A stretch of 51,598 bases of DNA from Streptococcus pneumoniae (GTDB lineage: Bacteria; Bacillota; Bacilli; Lactobacillales; Streptococcaceae), in the NCBI RefSeq assembly GCF_001113365.1, contig NZ_CKYA01000011.1, positions 1 to 51,598 of the forward strand. Reading direction: 5' to 3'. This document shows positions 31,260-40,057 of the stretch, one piece after another. The position numbers and the translations under genes are program-made. Positions within the stretch are counted from its first letter, which is position 1. Each line of letters starts with the position of its first letter. A model generated the notes under the pieces. It worked only from the letters and a program-made list of their open reading frames with translations. It searched no databases and was not told where the DNA came from.

Positions 31260-32108
31260 ATGAATACAAACCTCAAACCCAAACTCCAGCGTTTTGCTTC
31301 TGCGACTGCCTTTGCCTGCCCTATCTGTCAAGAAAATCTGACTCTGCTAGAGACTAGTTTCAAGTGCTACAACCGTCATTCTTTTGACTTGGCTAAATTC
31401 GGCTATGTCAATCTGGCCCCTCAAATCAAGCAATCTGCCAACTACGACAAGGAAAACTTTCAAAACCGCCAACAAATCCTAGAAGCCGGCTTTTATCAGG
31501 CTATCTTAGAAGCTGTATCTGACTTACTAGCCAGTTCAGAAACTAGCACCACAGTCTTAGATATTGGTTGTGGCGAAGGTTTCTACTCTCGCAAACTCCA
31601 AGAAAGTCATCCTGACAACACCTTCTATGCCTTTGATATTTCCAAAGATTCCGTCCAAATCGCTGCCAAGAGCGAACCCAACTGGGCAGTCAATTGGTTC
31701 GTTGGCGACTTGGCTCGTCTTCCTATAAAAGACGCCAGCATGTATATTCTGCTTGATATCTTCTCACCTGCCAACTATGGAGAATTTCGTCGCGTTTTAT
31801 CCAAAGATGGCATCTTAATAAAGGTTATTCCAACTGAAAATCACCTCAAGGAAATCCGTCAGAAGGTACAAGACCAGCTGACAAACAAGGACTATTCCAA
31901 CCGAGATATTAAAAATCATTTCCAAGAACACTTTACCATCCTATCTAACCAAACGGCCTCTCTGACTAAGACTATCACAACAGAGCAACTCCAAGCCCTA
32001 CTCAGCATGACCCCTCTCCTCTTTCACGTTGACCAGACCAAAATTGACTGGAGCCAACTGACAGAGATTACCATCGAAGCAGAGATTTTGGTTGGGAAAA
32101 CATTGTAA
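31260..32108 (+). CDS. rlmA: 23S rRNA (guanine-N1)-methyltransferase RlmA(II)
   Basis: The 282-residue protein has an N-terminal zinc finger (CPICQENL, then CYNRHSFD; Cys20, Cys23, Cys36, His40) and a Rossmann methyltransferase domain with VLDIGCGEGFYS (about 99-110). From knowledge of Gram-positive RlmA(II), it methylates N1 of G748 in 23S rRNA, at the macrolide/ketolide site; loss of the modification changes response to some macrolides. No ribosome binding site lies before the ATG and the promoter sits unusually close, so translation may start on a leaderless mRNA. An ACGCAT-type terminator follows. Confidence 0.92.
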   Translation: MNTNLKPKLQRFASATAFACPICQENLTLLETSFKCYNRHSFDLAKFGYVNLAPQIKQSANYDKENFQNRQQILEAGFYQAILEAVSDLLASSETSTTVLDIGCGEGFYSRKLQESHPDNTFYAFDISKDSVQIAAKSEPNWAVNWFVGDLARLPIKDASMYILLDIFSPANYGEFRRVLSKDGILIKVIPTENHLKEIRQKVQDQLTNKDYSNRDIKNHFQEHFTILSNQTASLTKTITTEQLQALLSMTPLLFHVDQTKIDWSQLTEITIEAEILVGKTL

Positions 32109-32157
32109 ACTAGACTTCGCAAAAGTAGAAAACTTACTGAGAATCTTCAATATTACG

Positions 32158-32204
32158 AAAACGCATAAGAACAGGTACTCAAAAACCTTAATCTTATGCG
32201 TTTT
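32158..32204. terminator. Bidirectional terminator after rlmA, ACGCAT-type repeat copy 2
   Basis: AAAACGCATAAGA (32158-32170) is perfectly complementary to TCTTATGCGTTTT (32192-32204), with an inner AGGT/ACCT pair. It separates rlmA from the convergent small membrane genes. Confidence 0.9.
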
Positions 32205-32237
32205 GTTATGCAAAAATCACTGGAGTTTCTATACACA

Positions 32238-32408
32238 TTAAGTGGAAATCTTTGAAACCAATTCTTTTAATAACCATTGAATACCATATAGTACATTTAC
32301 CCCAAATATGATATAGGCCGTATAAATCAAGTATTTCGATTTTTCTCGCCTCAAAGAATAGATCTTGTACAAGATAAACAAATTTAAAATAATAAATAAT
32401 AGAGACAA
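32238..32408 (-). CDS. 56-residue membrane protein with TTG start
   Basis: A frame starting with TTG, six bases after a perfect GGAGG (GGAGGAAGATT), encodes a protein beginning MSLLFIILNLFILYKIYSLR. It has two likely membrane helices (about 2-17 and 29-47) separated by a basic loop (RREKSK), and ends LVSKIST. It lies 54 nt after a second small membrane gene and is probably co-transcribed. The function is unknown. A longer ATG-less frame overlapping it on the same strand has no such site and poor composition. Confidence 0.65.
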   Translation of the reverse strand: MSLLFIILNLFILYKIYSLRREKSKYLIYTAYIIFGVNVLYGIQWLLKELVSKIST

Positions 32409-32462
32409 AATCTTCCTCCAAAATCAATCATAAAAGTAGGCAGTCAAGCATAGTTCTAATCT

Positions 32463-32669
32463 TTATTTTCGATTCGAGATAACAAACTTATCAATAAATA
32501 GCAAGTGAAATAAGGCAAGTGTAATTCCAAATAAGCACCCATGATAAGAGATTTCTTGATGGGTAAGGGGGAAAAGAGTATCATTACCCGCCAAGAGGCA
32601 TGTCAAAATAACAAATAAAATCCAAAATAAATCCGTCCATTTATATTTTGAAAAATATTTTTTCCACAT
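32463..32669 (-). CDS. 68-residue two-helix membrane protein, function unknown
   Basis: The protein starts MWKKYFSKYKWTDLFWILFV after GAAGGTGTTTTT. Two hydrophobic helices (about 11-28 and 44-61) flank a short extracytoplasmic loop, with a basic N-terminus. A clear promoter (TTGTAC-N17-TATAAT) precedes it, which supports a real gene. It is followed by the 56-residue protein of similar build. I know of no function. Confidence 0.7.
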   Translation of the reverse strand: MWKKYFSKYKWTDLFWILFVILTCLLAGNDTLFPLTHQEISYHGCLFGITLALFHLLFIDKFVISNRK

Positions 32670-32695
32670 AAAAACACCTTCTTTCCTACAATCAT

Positions 32696-32724
32696 ATTAT
32701 AATACTTTTTGTAAGCGGGTACAA
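32696..32724 (-). promoter_or_regulatory. Promoter of the small membrane protein pair
   Basis: On the minus strand TTGTAC (32719-32724), a 17-nt spacer and TATAAT (32696-32701). Nothing else is seen between here and the glgP terminator. Confidence 0.65.
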
Positions 32725-32849
32725 GAAATATGAGGTAAACAACTGCAAAGAAGCATAAGGTTGAAGACAGTAAAAACCAGCATTTAAAGCCTTCACTATA
32801 TCTAGGATTTCCCCATTTTTAGACAAGATTGATCCAAATCCACAGCATT

Positions 32850-32886
32850 TAAAAAAGCGAATTTCAATCGAAACTCGCTTTTTTAC
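32850..32886. terminator. Terminator of malQ-glgP
   Basis: AAAAAAGCGA and TCGCTTTTTT, plus TTTC/GAAA, form a long stem with one mismatch just after the glgP stop codon on the minus strand. Confidence 0.9.
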
Positions 32887-32912
32887 AAAATGTATTCGTA
32901 TAAATTTGTATC

Positions 32913-35171
32913 TTAGTTCAAGTGCCAGATATCTTCGTTGTACTGAGCGATAGTACGGTCAGATGAGAAGAATCCTGCTTTAGAAATGTTAACGATGACT
33001 TTGTCCAACCATGCGTCACGGTCTTCGTAGTCAGCAAGCATTTGCTCTTTGACTTTGATATAGTCTTCCAAGTCAAGAAGGGTCATGAACCAGTCTTTGT
33101 TGATCAATTCATTGTAAAGACGTTCCAAGCGCTCTTTGTTTCCAGCTGCAAGAACTGCATCGCTAACGATGAAGTCAACCAATGGTTTGATAGTTTTACG
33201 AGCGTAGAATTCGCTTGATTTGTAAGCTGCTTTTGCGTAAAGGTCGATAACAGTTTCTGAATCTTCACCAAAGATGTAGATGTTTTCATCACCAACCAAC
33301 TCAGCGATTTCAACGTTAGCTCCGTCCATAGTACCAAGAGTCAAAGCTCCGTTCAACATGAATTTCATGTTACCAGTACCTGAAGCTTCTTTAGAAGCAA
33401 GTGAGATTTGTTCTGAGATGTCACATGCTGGGATAAGGAAGCTTGCTGCAGTAACGTTGTAGTTTTCAACCATAACTACTTGCAAGTGTGGAGCTACTGC
33501 TGGATCGTTAGCAATAACTTCTGACATGCAAAGAATCAAGTGGATGATGTCTTGAGCGATTGTGTAGGCTGGAGCTGCTTTACCACCAAAGAAGATTGTG
33601 ATTGGGCGAGCAGGGATGTTACCAGCTTTGATATCAAGGTATTTGTGGATCACGTACAAAGCGTTCATTTGTTGGCGTTTGTACTCGTGAAGACGTTTGA
33701 TTTGGATATCAAAGATAGAGTTTGGATTGATTTCCACACCTTGGTGTTCTTTCAAGTGACGAGCCAATTTACGTTTGTTGTGAGCCTTGATGCTTTCCAA
33801 TTTTTCTTTGACAGCTGCTTTGTCTTCATAAGACAAGAGTTTTTCAAGCTCATCTGCTTCATGGTGCCAACCGTCTCCAAGAATCTCATCCAAGTAGTGA
33901 GACAAGCTTGGGTTAGCATGCATGAGCCAACGACGGAAAGTAATACCGTTTGTTTTGTTGTTGAATTTTTCTGGGTAAAGGTCGTAGAAAGCTTTCAACT
34001 CAGAGTTCTTCAAGATTTCAGTGTGAAGTGCTGCAACCCCGTTAACGCTGTATCCGTAGTGGATATCCATGTGAGCCATGTGAACACGTTCGCTCTCATC
34101 GATAATTTGAACAGCTGGATCTTTGTATTCTGCTTTCACGCGACGGTCCAATTCTTCGATGATTGGTACCAAGTGAGGAACCACTTCTTGCAAGAATTCA
34201 AGAGGCCATTTTTCAAGGGCTTCAGCAAGGATTGTGTGGTTAGTGTAGGCAGTCATGCTACGAACGATTGAGATTGCTTCGTCAAGCTCGATACCACGTG
34301 CAGTCAAAAGACGGATCAATTCAGGAATCACCATTGATGGGTGAGTATCGTTGATTTGGACAACTGCGTAGTCAGCAAGGTCATGCAAGTTGCTTCCTTT
34401 TTCGATTGCTTCGTCGATGATCAATTGCGCACCGTTTGAAACCATGAAGTATTGTTGGAAGATACGGAGCAATTCACCTTGACGATCACTATCATCTGGG
34501 TAAAGGAAGAGAGTCAAGTTGCGAGCGATATCTGTCTTGTCAAAGCTGATACCGTCTTTAATAATAGAAGAATCAACTGAATCCAAGTCAAACAAACGCA
34601 AGCGGTTCTTCGTTTCTGTCTTGTAACCAGGAACATCAATATCATAAAGAGTTGATGTCAAAGTAAAGTCTGCAAATGGTACTTGGTAGCTACGGCTTGA
34701 GCGAACCAACCAGTTTTGCTCTGTCAACCATGCATTTGGAATTGTTTCTTGTTGGTTGTTTTTAAGAACTTGTTGGAAAAGACCAAAGTGGTAGTTAAGA
34801 CCAACACCGTCACCATTCAAACCAAGAGTCGCAATTGAGTCGATAAAGCAGGCAGCCAAACGTCCCAAACCACCATTACCAAGAGATGGTTCCAATTCAA
34901 CTTCTTCAACTTCGATCAAGTCTTTACCTGCAGCTGCAAGTTCTTTTTTGACATCGTCGTAAAGTCCAAGGTTGATCAAGTTGTTTGACAAGAGTTTACC
35001 AATCAAGAACTCAGCCGAGATGTAGTAAACTTTTTTCTTACCAGTGTTAACTGGTTTTTGGCTGCTTGCAAGCTTGCTGTAGTTAAGAAGAGCAAGGTAA
35101 AGCTCTTCATTGCTACATTCTGCAATGGTTTTATTGTAACGATTTTGTACAAATTCTTGTAGTGATAACAT
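32913..35171 (-). CDS. malP: Maltodextrin/glycogen phosphorylase
   Basis: The enzyme releases glucose-1-phosphate from the non-reducing ends of maltodextrins using phosphate. The 752-residue protein has the family's PLP-Lys region near 600 (EASGTGNMKFMLNGALTLGT, with the Lys in NMKFMLNG) and the early EPSLGNGGLGRLAACF block. It is somewhat shorter than the roughly 800 residues of E. coli MalP. It is second in the operon, 25 nt after malQ; the ATG follows CAGGAGACATCTTAAAC. The start region of the operon carries the MalR operator, so it is induced with the transporter. It is often named glgP. Confidence 0.96.
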   Translation of the reverse strand: MLSLQEFVQNRYNKTIAECSNEELYLALLNYSKLASSQKPVNTGKKKVYYISAEFLIGKLLSNNLINLGLYDDVKKELAAAGKDLIEVEEVELEPSLGNGGLGRLAACFIDSIATLGLNGDGVGLNYHFGLFQQVLKNNQQETIPNAWLTEQNWLVRSSRSYQVPFADFTLTSTLYDIDVPGYKTETKNRLRLFDLDSVDSSIIKDGISFDKTDIARNLTLFLYPDDSDRQGELLRIFQQYFMVSNGAQLIIDEAIEKGSNLHDLADYAVVQINDTHPSMVIPELIRLLTARGIELDEAISIVRSMTAYTNHTILAEALEKWPLEFLQEVVPHLVPIIEELDRRVKAEYKDPAVQIIDESERVHMAHMDIHYGYSVNGVAALHTEILKNSELKAFYDLYPEKFNNKTNGITFRRWLMHANPSLSHYLDEILGDGWHHEADELEKLLSYEDKAAVKEKLESIKAHNKRKLARHLKEHQGVEINPNSIFDIQIKRLHEYKRQQMNALYVIHKYLDIKAGNIPARPITIFFGGKAAPAYTIAQDIIHLILCMSEVIANDPAVAPHLQVVMVENYNVTAASFLIPACDISEQISLASKEASGTGNMKFMLNGALTLGTMDGANVEIAELVGDENIYIFGEDSETVIDLYAKAAYKSSEFYARKTIKPLVDFIVSDAVLAAGNKERLERLYNELINKDWFMTLLDLEDYIKVKEQMLADYEDRDAWLDKVIVNISKAGFFSSDRTIAQYNEDIWHLN

Positions 35172-35196
35172 GTTTAAGATGTCTCCTGATATTGTA

Positions 35197-36714
35197 TTAT
35201 TTCTTTAATTCTACCAAATTTTCATTGATTCGGCGATAGATTGTTGTCAAGTCAAGCAAACCTTCCTCGACAGCTGGTGTCAATTGATCTTCAGTCATAC
35301 GCCAAGACCAGTTTCCACCAAGGGTAGATGGGAAGTTCATACGAGCTGTCTCATCCAATTCTAGCAAATCTTGCATAGTTGCAATTGCCATGAAGCTAAC
35401 TGATGAAAAGACTGTACGAAGCATAGCGTGTGGAACTGTTTCATACTCTTTACGGTTCGTGTAACGAGCCATGTACTCACGAGTCGCATCATCGATCTCG
35501 TTACGGTACCAGCCAAGAACCGTGTTGTTATCGTGTGTTCCTGTGTACATAACTGAGTTAGCAGGTGCCAAGTGTGGGCTATCGATGCTTTCGTCTTCTG
35601 GGTTGAAGGCAAATTGAAGAATCTTCATTCCTGGGAAGCCAGTACGTTCACGCAACTCGATAACTTCATCTGTCATGAAACCAAGGTCTTCTGCGATGAT
35701 GTTTAACTCACCAAGTTCTTCCTTAACGGCTGCAAAGAGCTTGTAGCCAGGACCTTTCACCCACTCACCAGGTGCTGCTGTATCGGAACCAGCAGGGATT
35801 TCCCAGTAAGATTCGAAACCACGGAAGTGGTCGATACGAACGATATCGTAGATTTTGAAGCTTTCACGCAAGCGTTCAATCCACCATTTGTAGCCGTCTT
35901 TATCCATTGCTTCCCAGTCATAGATTGGGTTACCCCAAAGCTGACCAGTTGCAGAAAACTCATCTGGTGGGCATCCTGCGATGCAAGTAGCCTTACCGTT
36001 GACATCTGTCTTGAAGAGATGTGGATTTGCCCACATATCGCTTGAATCTTCCGCTACATAGATTGGCATGTCCCCAACGATTTCGATGTGGTTGTCGTTA
36101 GCGTAAGCTTTCAATTTCAACCATTGTTGGAAGAAGAAGTATTGAGTCACACGGTGGTAAACCAACTTGTCTGCCAATTGCTCACGGTAGCTTTCAAGTG
36201 CTGAAGCTTTACGAGCACGAGCATCTGCATCTGGCCATTCAGTCCAAGCAAGATTTTCAAAATGCTCTTTGATAGCCATATACTCAGCAAAGAGCTCAAG
36301 CCATGATTGGTTGTCTTGAGCAAATTTCTCAAAATCTTTAACATCTCCGACTTCAAAGAAACGTTTCACCGCTTTTTCTAAAAGAGGACGACGTGCATAG
36401 TAAATCTTAGCATAGTCAACTTCAGACGCATCGCTACCAAAGTCAACTCCTTCAAGGTCACTTGCTTCCAACAAACCTTGCTCCACCAAGATATCCAAAT
36501 CGATAAAATGAGTGTTTCCTGCGAAGGCTGAGAAAGACTGGTAAGGAGAATCTCCGTAACTAGTTGTTCCTAATGGAAGGATTTGCCAGTAACGTTGTTT
36601 TGTACGAACCAAGAAATCAACGAAGTCGTAAGCACTTTGACCAAATGATCCGATTCCGTATGCTCCTGGAAGAGAAGAGATGTGCATCAACACACCACTT
36701 TGACGTTTTTTCAT
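35197..36714 (-). CDS. malQ: 4-alpha-glucanotransferase (amylomaltase)
   Basis: MalQ (MalM in pneumococci) transfers glucan segments between maltodextrins and releases glucose, working with the phosphorylase that follows. The 505 residues belong to GH77: SGVLMHISSLPGAYGIG at the start, the DMPIYVAEDSSDMWANP region, the nucleophile Asp in VRIDHFRGFESYW (about 290-302), the acid Glu in IIAEDLGFM, and MYTGTHDNNTVLGW near 390. The ATG follows GAGGTGCTATT. Upstream are a 10-bp hairpin and a perfect MalR-type palindrome, and malX is divergent. Confidence 0.97.
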   Translation of the reverse strand: MKKRQSGVLMHISSLPGAYGIGSFGQSAYDFVDFLVRTKQRYWQILPLGTTSYGDSPYQSFSAFAGNTHFIDLDILVEQGLLEASDLEGVDFGSDASEVDYAKIYYARRPLLEKAVKRFFEVGDVKDFEKFAQDNQSWLELFAEYMAIKEHFENLAWTEWPDADARARKASALESYREQLADKLVYHRVTQYFFFQQWLKLKAYANDNHIEIVGDMPIYVAEDSSDMWANPHLFKTDVNGKATCIAGCPPDEFSATGQLWGNPIYDWEAMDKDGYKWWIERLRESFKIYDIVRIDHFRGFESYWEIPAGSDTAAPGEWVKGPGYKLFAAVKEELGELNIIAEDLGFMTDEVIELRERTGFPGMKILQFAFNPEDESIDSPHLAPANSVMYTGTHDNNTVLGWYRNEIDDATREYMARYTNRKEYETVPHAMLRTVFSSVSFMAIATMQDLLELDETARMNFPSTLGGNWSWRMTEDQLTPAVEEGLLDLTTIYRRINENLVELKK

Positions 36715-36728
36715 AATAGCACCTCATG

Positions 36729-36761
36729 TGTTAAAATAATGGAACGTTGCGTATTTTAACA
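36729..36761. repeat. Inverted repeat in the malQ leader
   Basis: TGTTAAAATA (36729-36738) and TATTTTAACA (36752-36761) pair perfectly around 13 nt. It lies between the operator and the malQ ribosome binding site and could act as a leader hairpin or second operator. Confidence 0.5.
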
Positions 36762-36762
36762 G

Positions 36763-36778
36763 ACGCAAACGTTTGCGT
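36763..36778. promoter_or_regulatory. MalR operator of the malQ-glgP operon
   Basis: ACGCAAACGTTTGCGT is a perfect 16-bp palindrome of the LacI-family type. It lies at the expected promoter of malQ. MalR is known to repress both divergent mal promoters in pneumococci. Confidence 0.85.
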
Positions 36779-36879
36779 TACTTATAATTATACTCCTTTT
36801 CAAGCATAATTGCAAGCGTTTTTAAAAAACTTTTTTGATTATTTTTAAGGAGACTAACCCATTTTAGCAAAGATAACTT

Positions 36880-36993
36880 ATACTCAATGAAAATCAAAGA
36901 GCAAACTAGGAAACTAGCCGCAGGCTGCTCAAAGCACAGCTTTGAGGTTGCAGATAAAGTTGACGCGGTTTGAATTTGATTTTCGAAGAGTAT
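36880..36993. repeat. BOX element (boxA-boxC type)
   Basis: It starts TATACTCAATGAAAATC, includes the stem CTGCTCAAAGCACAGCTTTG, and ends TTTTCGAAGAGTATT, the boxA and boxC hallmarks. BoxB is absent. It lies in the 667-nt malQ-malX intergenic region. Confidence 0.9.
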
Positions 36994-37101
36994 TAAAACT
37001 ATCTAATCCTAAAGTTTGAGCCTCATGAAACAGTCTACAAAGTTCAAATCTCCCTTAGAAAACTTGAATTTATATGTACGGAGGCACAAAGGTCTATAGA
37101 A

Positions 37102-37176
37102 AATAGATAGGAATTAGAAACAGGGAAGTAACCCCTCCTGATTTCCCTCTTTAGATAGATTCCATCTATTTTTTAT
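37102..37176 (+). other. Terminator-like nested hairpin in the malQ-malX spacer
   Basis: AATAGATAGGAA (37102-37113) pairs with TTCCATCTATT (37160-37170; one bulge), enclosing a second GGGAA/TTTCCC stem and followed by TTTTTATT. It would terminate a plus-strand transcript, yet no gene is seen upstream. The rest of the spacer (about 37000-37100 and 37180-37280) shows nothing that I can assign. Confidence 0.5.
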
Positions 37177-37282
37177 TAAAAATACTGTATTCTTATCTAT
37201 TTCACACTTTTCTTCTATTAAAAAGCAAAATCATGCTATCAAATCAAGCTTAAAATTTTTTTAAAATTTTTAACAAAAACAC

Positions 37283-37311
37283 TTGCAACCGTTTTCTATT
37301 TGTGCTATACT
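37283..37311 (+). promoter_or_regulatory. Promoter of malXCD with overlapping cre-like site
   Basis: TTGCAA (37283-37288), a 17-nt spacer and TATACT (37306-37311) extended by TGC. The sequence TGCAACCGTTTTCT over the -35 matches the cre consensus TGNAANCGNTNNCA at all fixed bases but the last, so CcpA repression is likely. Confidence 0.8.
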
Positions 37312-37323
37312 AAGCTCATAAAG

Positions 37324-37338
37324 GAAAACGTTTGCGTT
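37324..37338. promoter_or_regulatory. MalR operator of malXCD
   Basis: GAAAACGTTTGCGTT lies just after the malX promoter start site and shares the 12-mer AAACGTTTGCGT with the malQ operator. This position blocks transcription when a repressor is bound. Confidence 0.8.
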
Positions 37339-37381
37339 TTTCTTGTCAATAAAACTTGTTATTCTTTAGGAGGAATACACT

Positions 37382-38653
37382 ATGTCATCTAAATTCATGA
37401 AGAGCGCTGCTGTGCTTGGAACTGTTACACTTGCTAGCTTGCTTTTGGTAGCTTGCGGAAGCAAAACTGCTGATAAGCCTGCTGATTCTGGTTCATCTGA
37501 AGCCAAAGAACTCACTGTATATGTAGACGAAGGATATAAGAGCTATATTGAAGAGATTGCTAAAGCTTATGAAAAAGAAGCTGGCGTAAAAATTACTCTT
37601 AAAACTGGTGATGCTCTAGGAGGTCTTGATAAACTTTCACTTGACAACCAATCTGGTAATGTCCCTGATATTATGATGGCTCCATACGACCGTGTAGGTA
37701 GCCTTGGTTCTGACGGACAACTTTCAGAAGTGAAATTGAGCGATGGTGCTAAAACAGACGACACAACTAAATCTCTTGTAACCGCTGCTAATGGTAAAGT
37801 TTACGGTGCTCCTGCCGTTATCGAGTCACTTGTTATGTACTACAACAAAGACTTGGTAAAAGATGCTCCAAAAACATTTGCTGACTTGGAAAACCTTGCT
37901 AAAGATAGCAAATATGCCTTCGCTGGAGAAGATGGCAAAACTACTGCCTTCCTAGCTGACTGGACAAACTTCTACTATGCATACGGACTTCTTGCTGGTA
38001 ACGGCGGATACGTATTCGGTCAAAATGGTAAAGATCCTAAAGACATCGGTCTTGCCAACGACGGTTCTATCGCAGGTATCAACTACGCTAAATCTTGGTA
38101 TGAAAAATGGCCTAAAGGTATGCAAGATACAGAAGGTGCTGGAAACTTGATCCAAACTCATTTCCAAGAAGGTAAAACAGCTGCTATCATCGACGGACCT
38201 TGGAAAGCTCAAGCTTTCAAAGATGCTAAAGTAAACTACGGAGTTGCAACTATTCCAACTCTTCCAAATGGAAAAGAATATGCTGCATTCGGTGGTGGTA
38301 AAGCCTGGGTCATCCCTCAAGCCGTTAAGAACCTTGAAGCCGCACAAAAATTTGTAGACTTCCTTGTTTCAACTGAACAACAAAAAGCCTTATACGATAA
38401 GACTAATGAAATCCCGGCTAATACTGAAGCTCGTTCATACGCTGAAGGTAAAAACGATGAGTTGACAACAGCTGTTATCAAACAGTTCAAGAGCACTCAG
38501 CCACTGCCAAACATCTCTCAAATGTCTGCAGTTTGGGATCCAGCGAAAAACATGCTCTTTGATGCTGTAAGTGGTCAAAAAGATGCGAAAACATCTGCTA
38601 ACGATGCTGTAACATTGATTAAAGAAACAATCAAACAAAAATTTGGTGAATAA
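37382..38653 (+). CDS. malX: Maltodextrin-binding lipoprotein MalX
   Basis: This is the extracellular solute-binding protein of the maltodextrin ABC importer. The 423-residue precursor has a lipoprotein signal (lipobox LLVACG, Cys25) followed by a typical family 1 binding fold: YVDEGYKSYIEEIAKAYEKE, then the conserved PDIMMAPYDRVG and IIDGPWKAQAFKDA blocks. The ATG follows TAGGAGGAATACACT. It is first in the malX-malC-malD operon, under MalR and probably CcpA control. A strong hairpin after the stop separates it from malC and probably keeps malX mRNA in excess. Confidence 0.98.
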   Translation: MSSKFMKSAAVLGTVTLASLLLVACGSKTADKPADSGSSEAKELTVYVDEGYKSYIEEIAKAYEKEAGVKITLKTGDALGGLDKLSLDNQSGNVPDIMMAPYDRVGSLGSDGQLSEVKLSDGAKTDDTTKSLVTAANGKVYGAPAVIESLVMYYNKDLVKDAPKTFADLENLAKDSKYAFAGEDGKTTAFLADWTNFYYAYGLLAGNGGYVFGQNGKDPKDIGLANDGSIAGINYAKSWYEKWPKGMQDTEGAGNLIQTHFQEGKTAAIIDGPWKAQAFKDAKVNYGVATIPTLPNGKEYAAFGGGKAWVIPQAVKNLEAAQKFVDFLVSTEQQKALYDKTNEIPANTEARSYAEGKNDELTTAVIKQFKSTQPLPNISQMSAVWDPAKNMLFDAVSGQKDAKTSANDAVTLIKETIKQKFGE

Positions 38654-38661
38654 CAAATTTG

Positions 38662-38695
38662 TTCAAGGGGGGTGGAAATCAAATCCCCCTTTGAA
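38662..38695 (+). terminator. Intercistronic hairpin between malX and malC
   Basis: TTCAAGGGGGG pairs with CCCCCTTTGAA (11 bp, one G-U) followed by TTTAT. It is a partial terminator or RNA-stabilising stem, usual after binding-protein genes. Confidence 0.75.
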
Positions 38696-38763
38696 TTTAT
38701 CAATAGAGACACAAATAATTTAGCTTTCGTATAAAAAAGCGGTATCCTATGAAAGGAGTTATT

Positions 38764-40056
38764 ATGGAAAAGCAACAACCTAGTAAAGCAGCCCTGCTGT
38801 CTATCATTCCTGGGTTAGGACAGATTTACAATAAACAAAAAGCCAAAGGTTTTATCTTCCTTGGTGTAACCATCGTATTTGTCCTTTACTTCCTAGCACT
38901 TGCAGCCCCTGAATTGAGCAACCTCATCACTCTTGGTGACAAGCCAGGTCGTGACAATTCCCTCTTTATGCTGATTCGTGGTGCCTTCCATTTAATCTTT
39001 GTAGTCGTTTATGTACTCTTTTATTTCTCAAATATTAAAGATGCACATACGATTGCAAAACGCATTAACAATGGAATTCCAGTTCCACGTACCCTCAAAG
39101 AAATGATCAAAGGAATCTATGAAAATGGCTTCCCTTACCTCTTGATTATTCCATCTTATATTGCCATGACTTTTGCGATTATCTTCCCAGTTATCGTAAC
39201 CTTGATGATCGCCTTTACTAACTATGACTTCCAACACTTACCACCAAACAAATTGTTGGACTGGGTTGGCTTGACAAACTTTAGTAATATCTGGAGCTTG
39301 AGTACCTTCCGTTCAGCCTTTGGGTCTGTTCTTTCTTGGACTATCATCTGGGCTTTGGCAGCTTCTACTTTACAAATCGTAATTGGTATCTTCACAGCTA
39401 TCATTGCTAACCAACCATTTATCAAAGGAAAACGTATCTTCGGTGTTATTTTCCTTCTTCCTTGGGCTGTCCCAGCCTTCATCACTATCTTGACATTCTC
39501 AAACATGTTTAACGATAGTGTCGGTGCTATCAACACTCAAGTATTGCCAATCTTGGCTAAATTCCTTCCTTTCCTTGATGGAGCTCTTATTCCTTGGAAA
39601 ACAGACCCAACTTGGACTAAGATTGCCTTGATTATGATGCAAGGTTGGCTCGGATTCCCATACATCTACGTTTTGACTTTGGGTATCTTGCAATCTATTC
39701 CTAACGACCTTTACGAGGCAGCTTATATTGACGGTGCTAATGCTTGGCAAAAATTCCGCAACATCACTTTCCCAATGATCTTGGCTGTTGCAGCACCTAC
39801 TTTGATTAGCCAATACACCTTCAACTTTAACAACTTCTCTATCATGTACCTCTTCAATGGTGGAGGACCTGGTAGTGTCGGAGGTGGAGCTGGTTCAACC
39901 GATATCTTGATCTCATGGATCTACCGTTTGACAACAGGTACATCTCCTCAATACTCAATGGCGGCAGCTGTTACCTTGATTATCTCTATCATTGTCATCT
40001 CAATCTCTATGATCGCATTCAAGAAACTACACGCATTTGATATGGAGGACGTCTAA
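38764..40056 (+). CDS. malC: Maltodextrin ABC importer permease MalC
   Basis: The 430-residue permease starts MEKQQPSKAA after AAAGGAGTTATT; the ATG at 38749 contains that site and is rejected. An N-terminal extension with SIIPGLGQIYNKQKAKGFIF (about 10-29) and two helices precedes the MalF-type six-helix core. The EAA loop that docks the ATPase is EAAYIDGANAWQKFRNITFP at about 321-340. The ATPase is not encoded here; in pneumococci the shared ATPase MsmK is known to energise this importer. malD follows with one base between stop and start. Confidence 0.96.
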   Translation: MEKQQPSKAALLSIIPGLGQIYNKQKAKGFIFLGVTIVFVLYFLALAAPELSNLITLGDKPGRDNSLFMLIRGAFHLIFVVVYVLFYFSNIKDAHTIAKRINNGIPVPRTLKEMIKGIYENGFPYLLIIPSYIAMTFAIIFPVIVTLMIAFTNYDFQHLPPNKLLDWVGLTNFSNIWSLSTFRSAFGSVLSWTIIWALAASTLQIVIGIFTAIIANQPFIKGKRIFGVIFLLPWAVPAFITILTFSNMFNDSVGAINTQVLPILAKFLPFLDGALIPWKTDPTWTKIALIMMQGWLGFPYIYVLTLGILQSIPNDLYEAAYIDGANAWQKFRNITFPMILAVAAPTLISQYTFNFNNFSIMYLFNGGGPGSVGGGAGSTDILISWIYRLTTGTSPQYSMAAAVTLIISIIVISISMIAFKKLHAFDMEDV

Positions 40057-40057
40057 G

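Noticed and set aside
32206..32427. Longer minus-strand frame of 73 codons over the 56-residue membrane gene
   Set aside because: It starts without a ribosome binding site and gives a composition unlike a real protein, while the overlapping TTG frame has GGAGG and clear membrane helices.
33540..34271. 243-codon open frame antisense to malP
   Set aside because: It is a mirror of the codon bias of malP: no ribosome binding site, no recognisable domain, and Phe/Val/Asp-rich low-quality protein.
36880..36993. Insertion sequence or CRISPR-like repeat
   Set aside because: The sequence is a BOX element by its ends and stems; there is no transposase and no spacer-repeat periodicity anywhere in the window.
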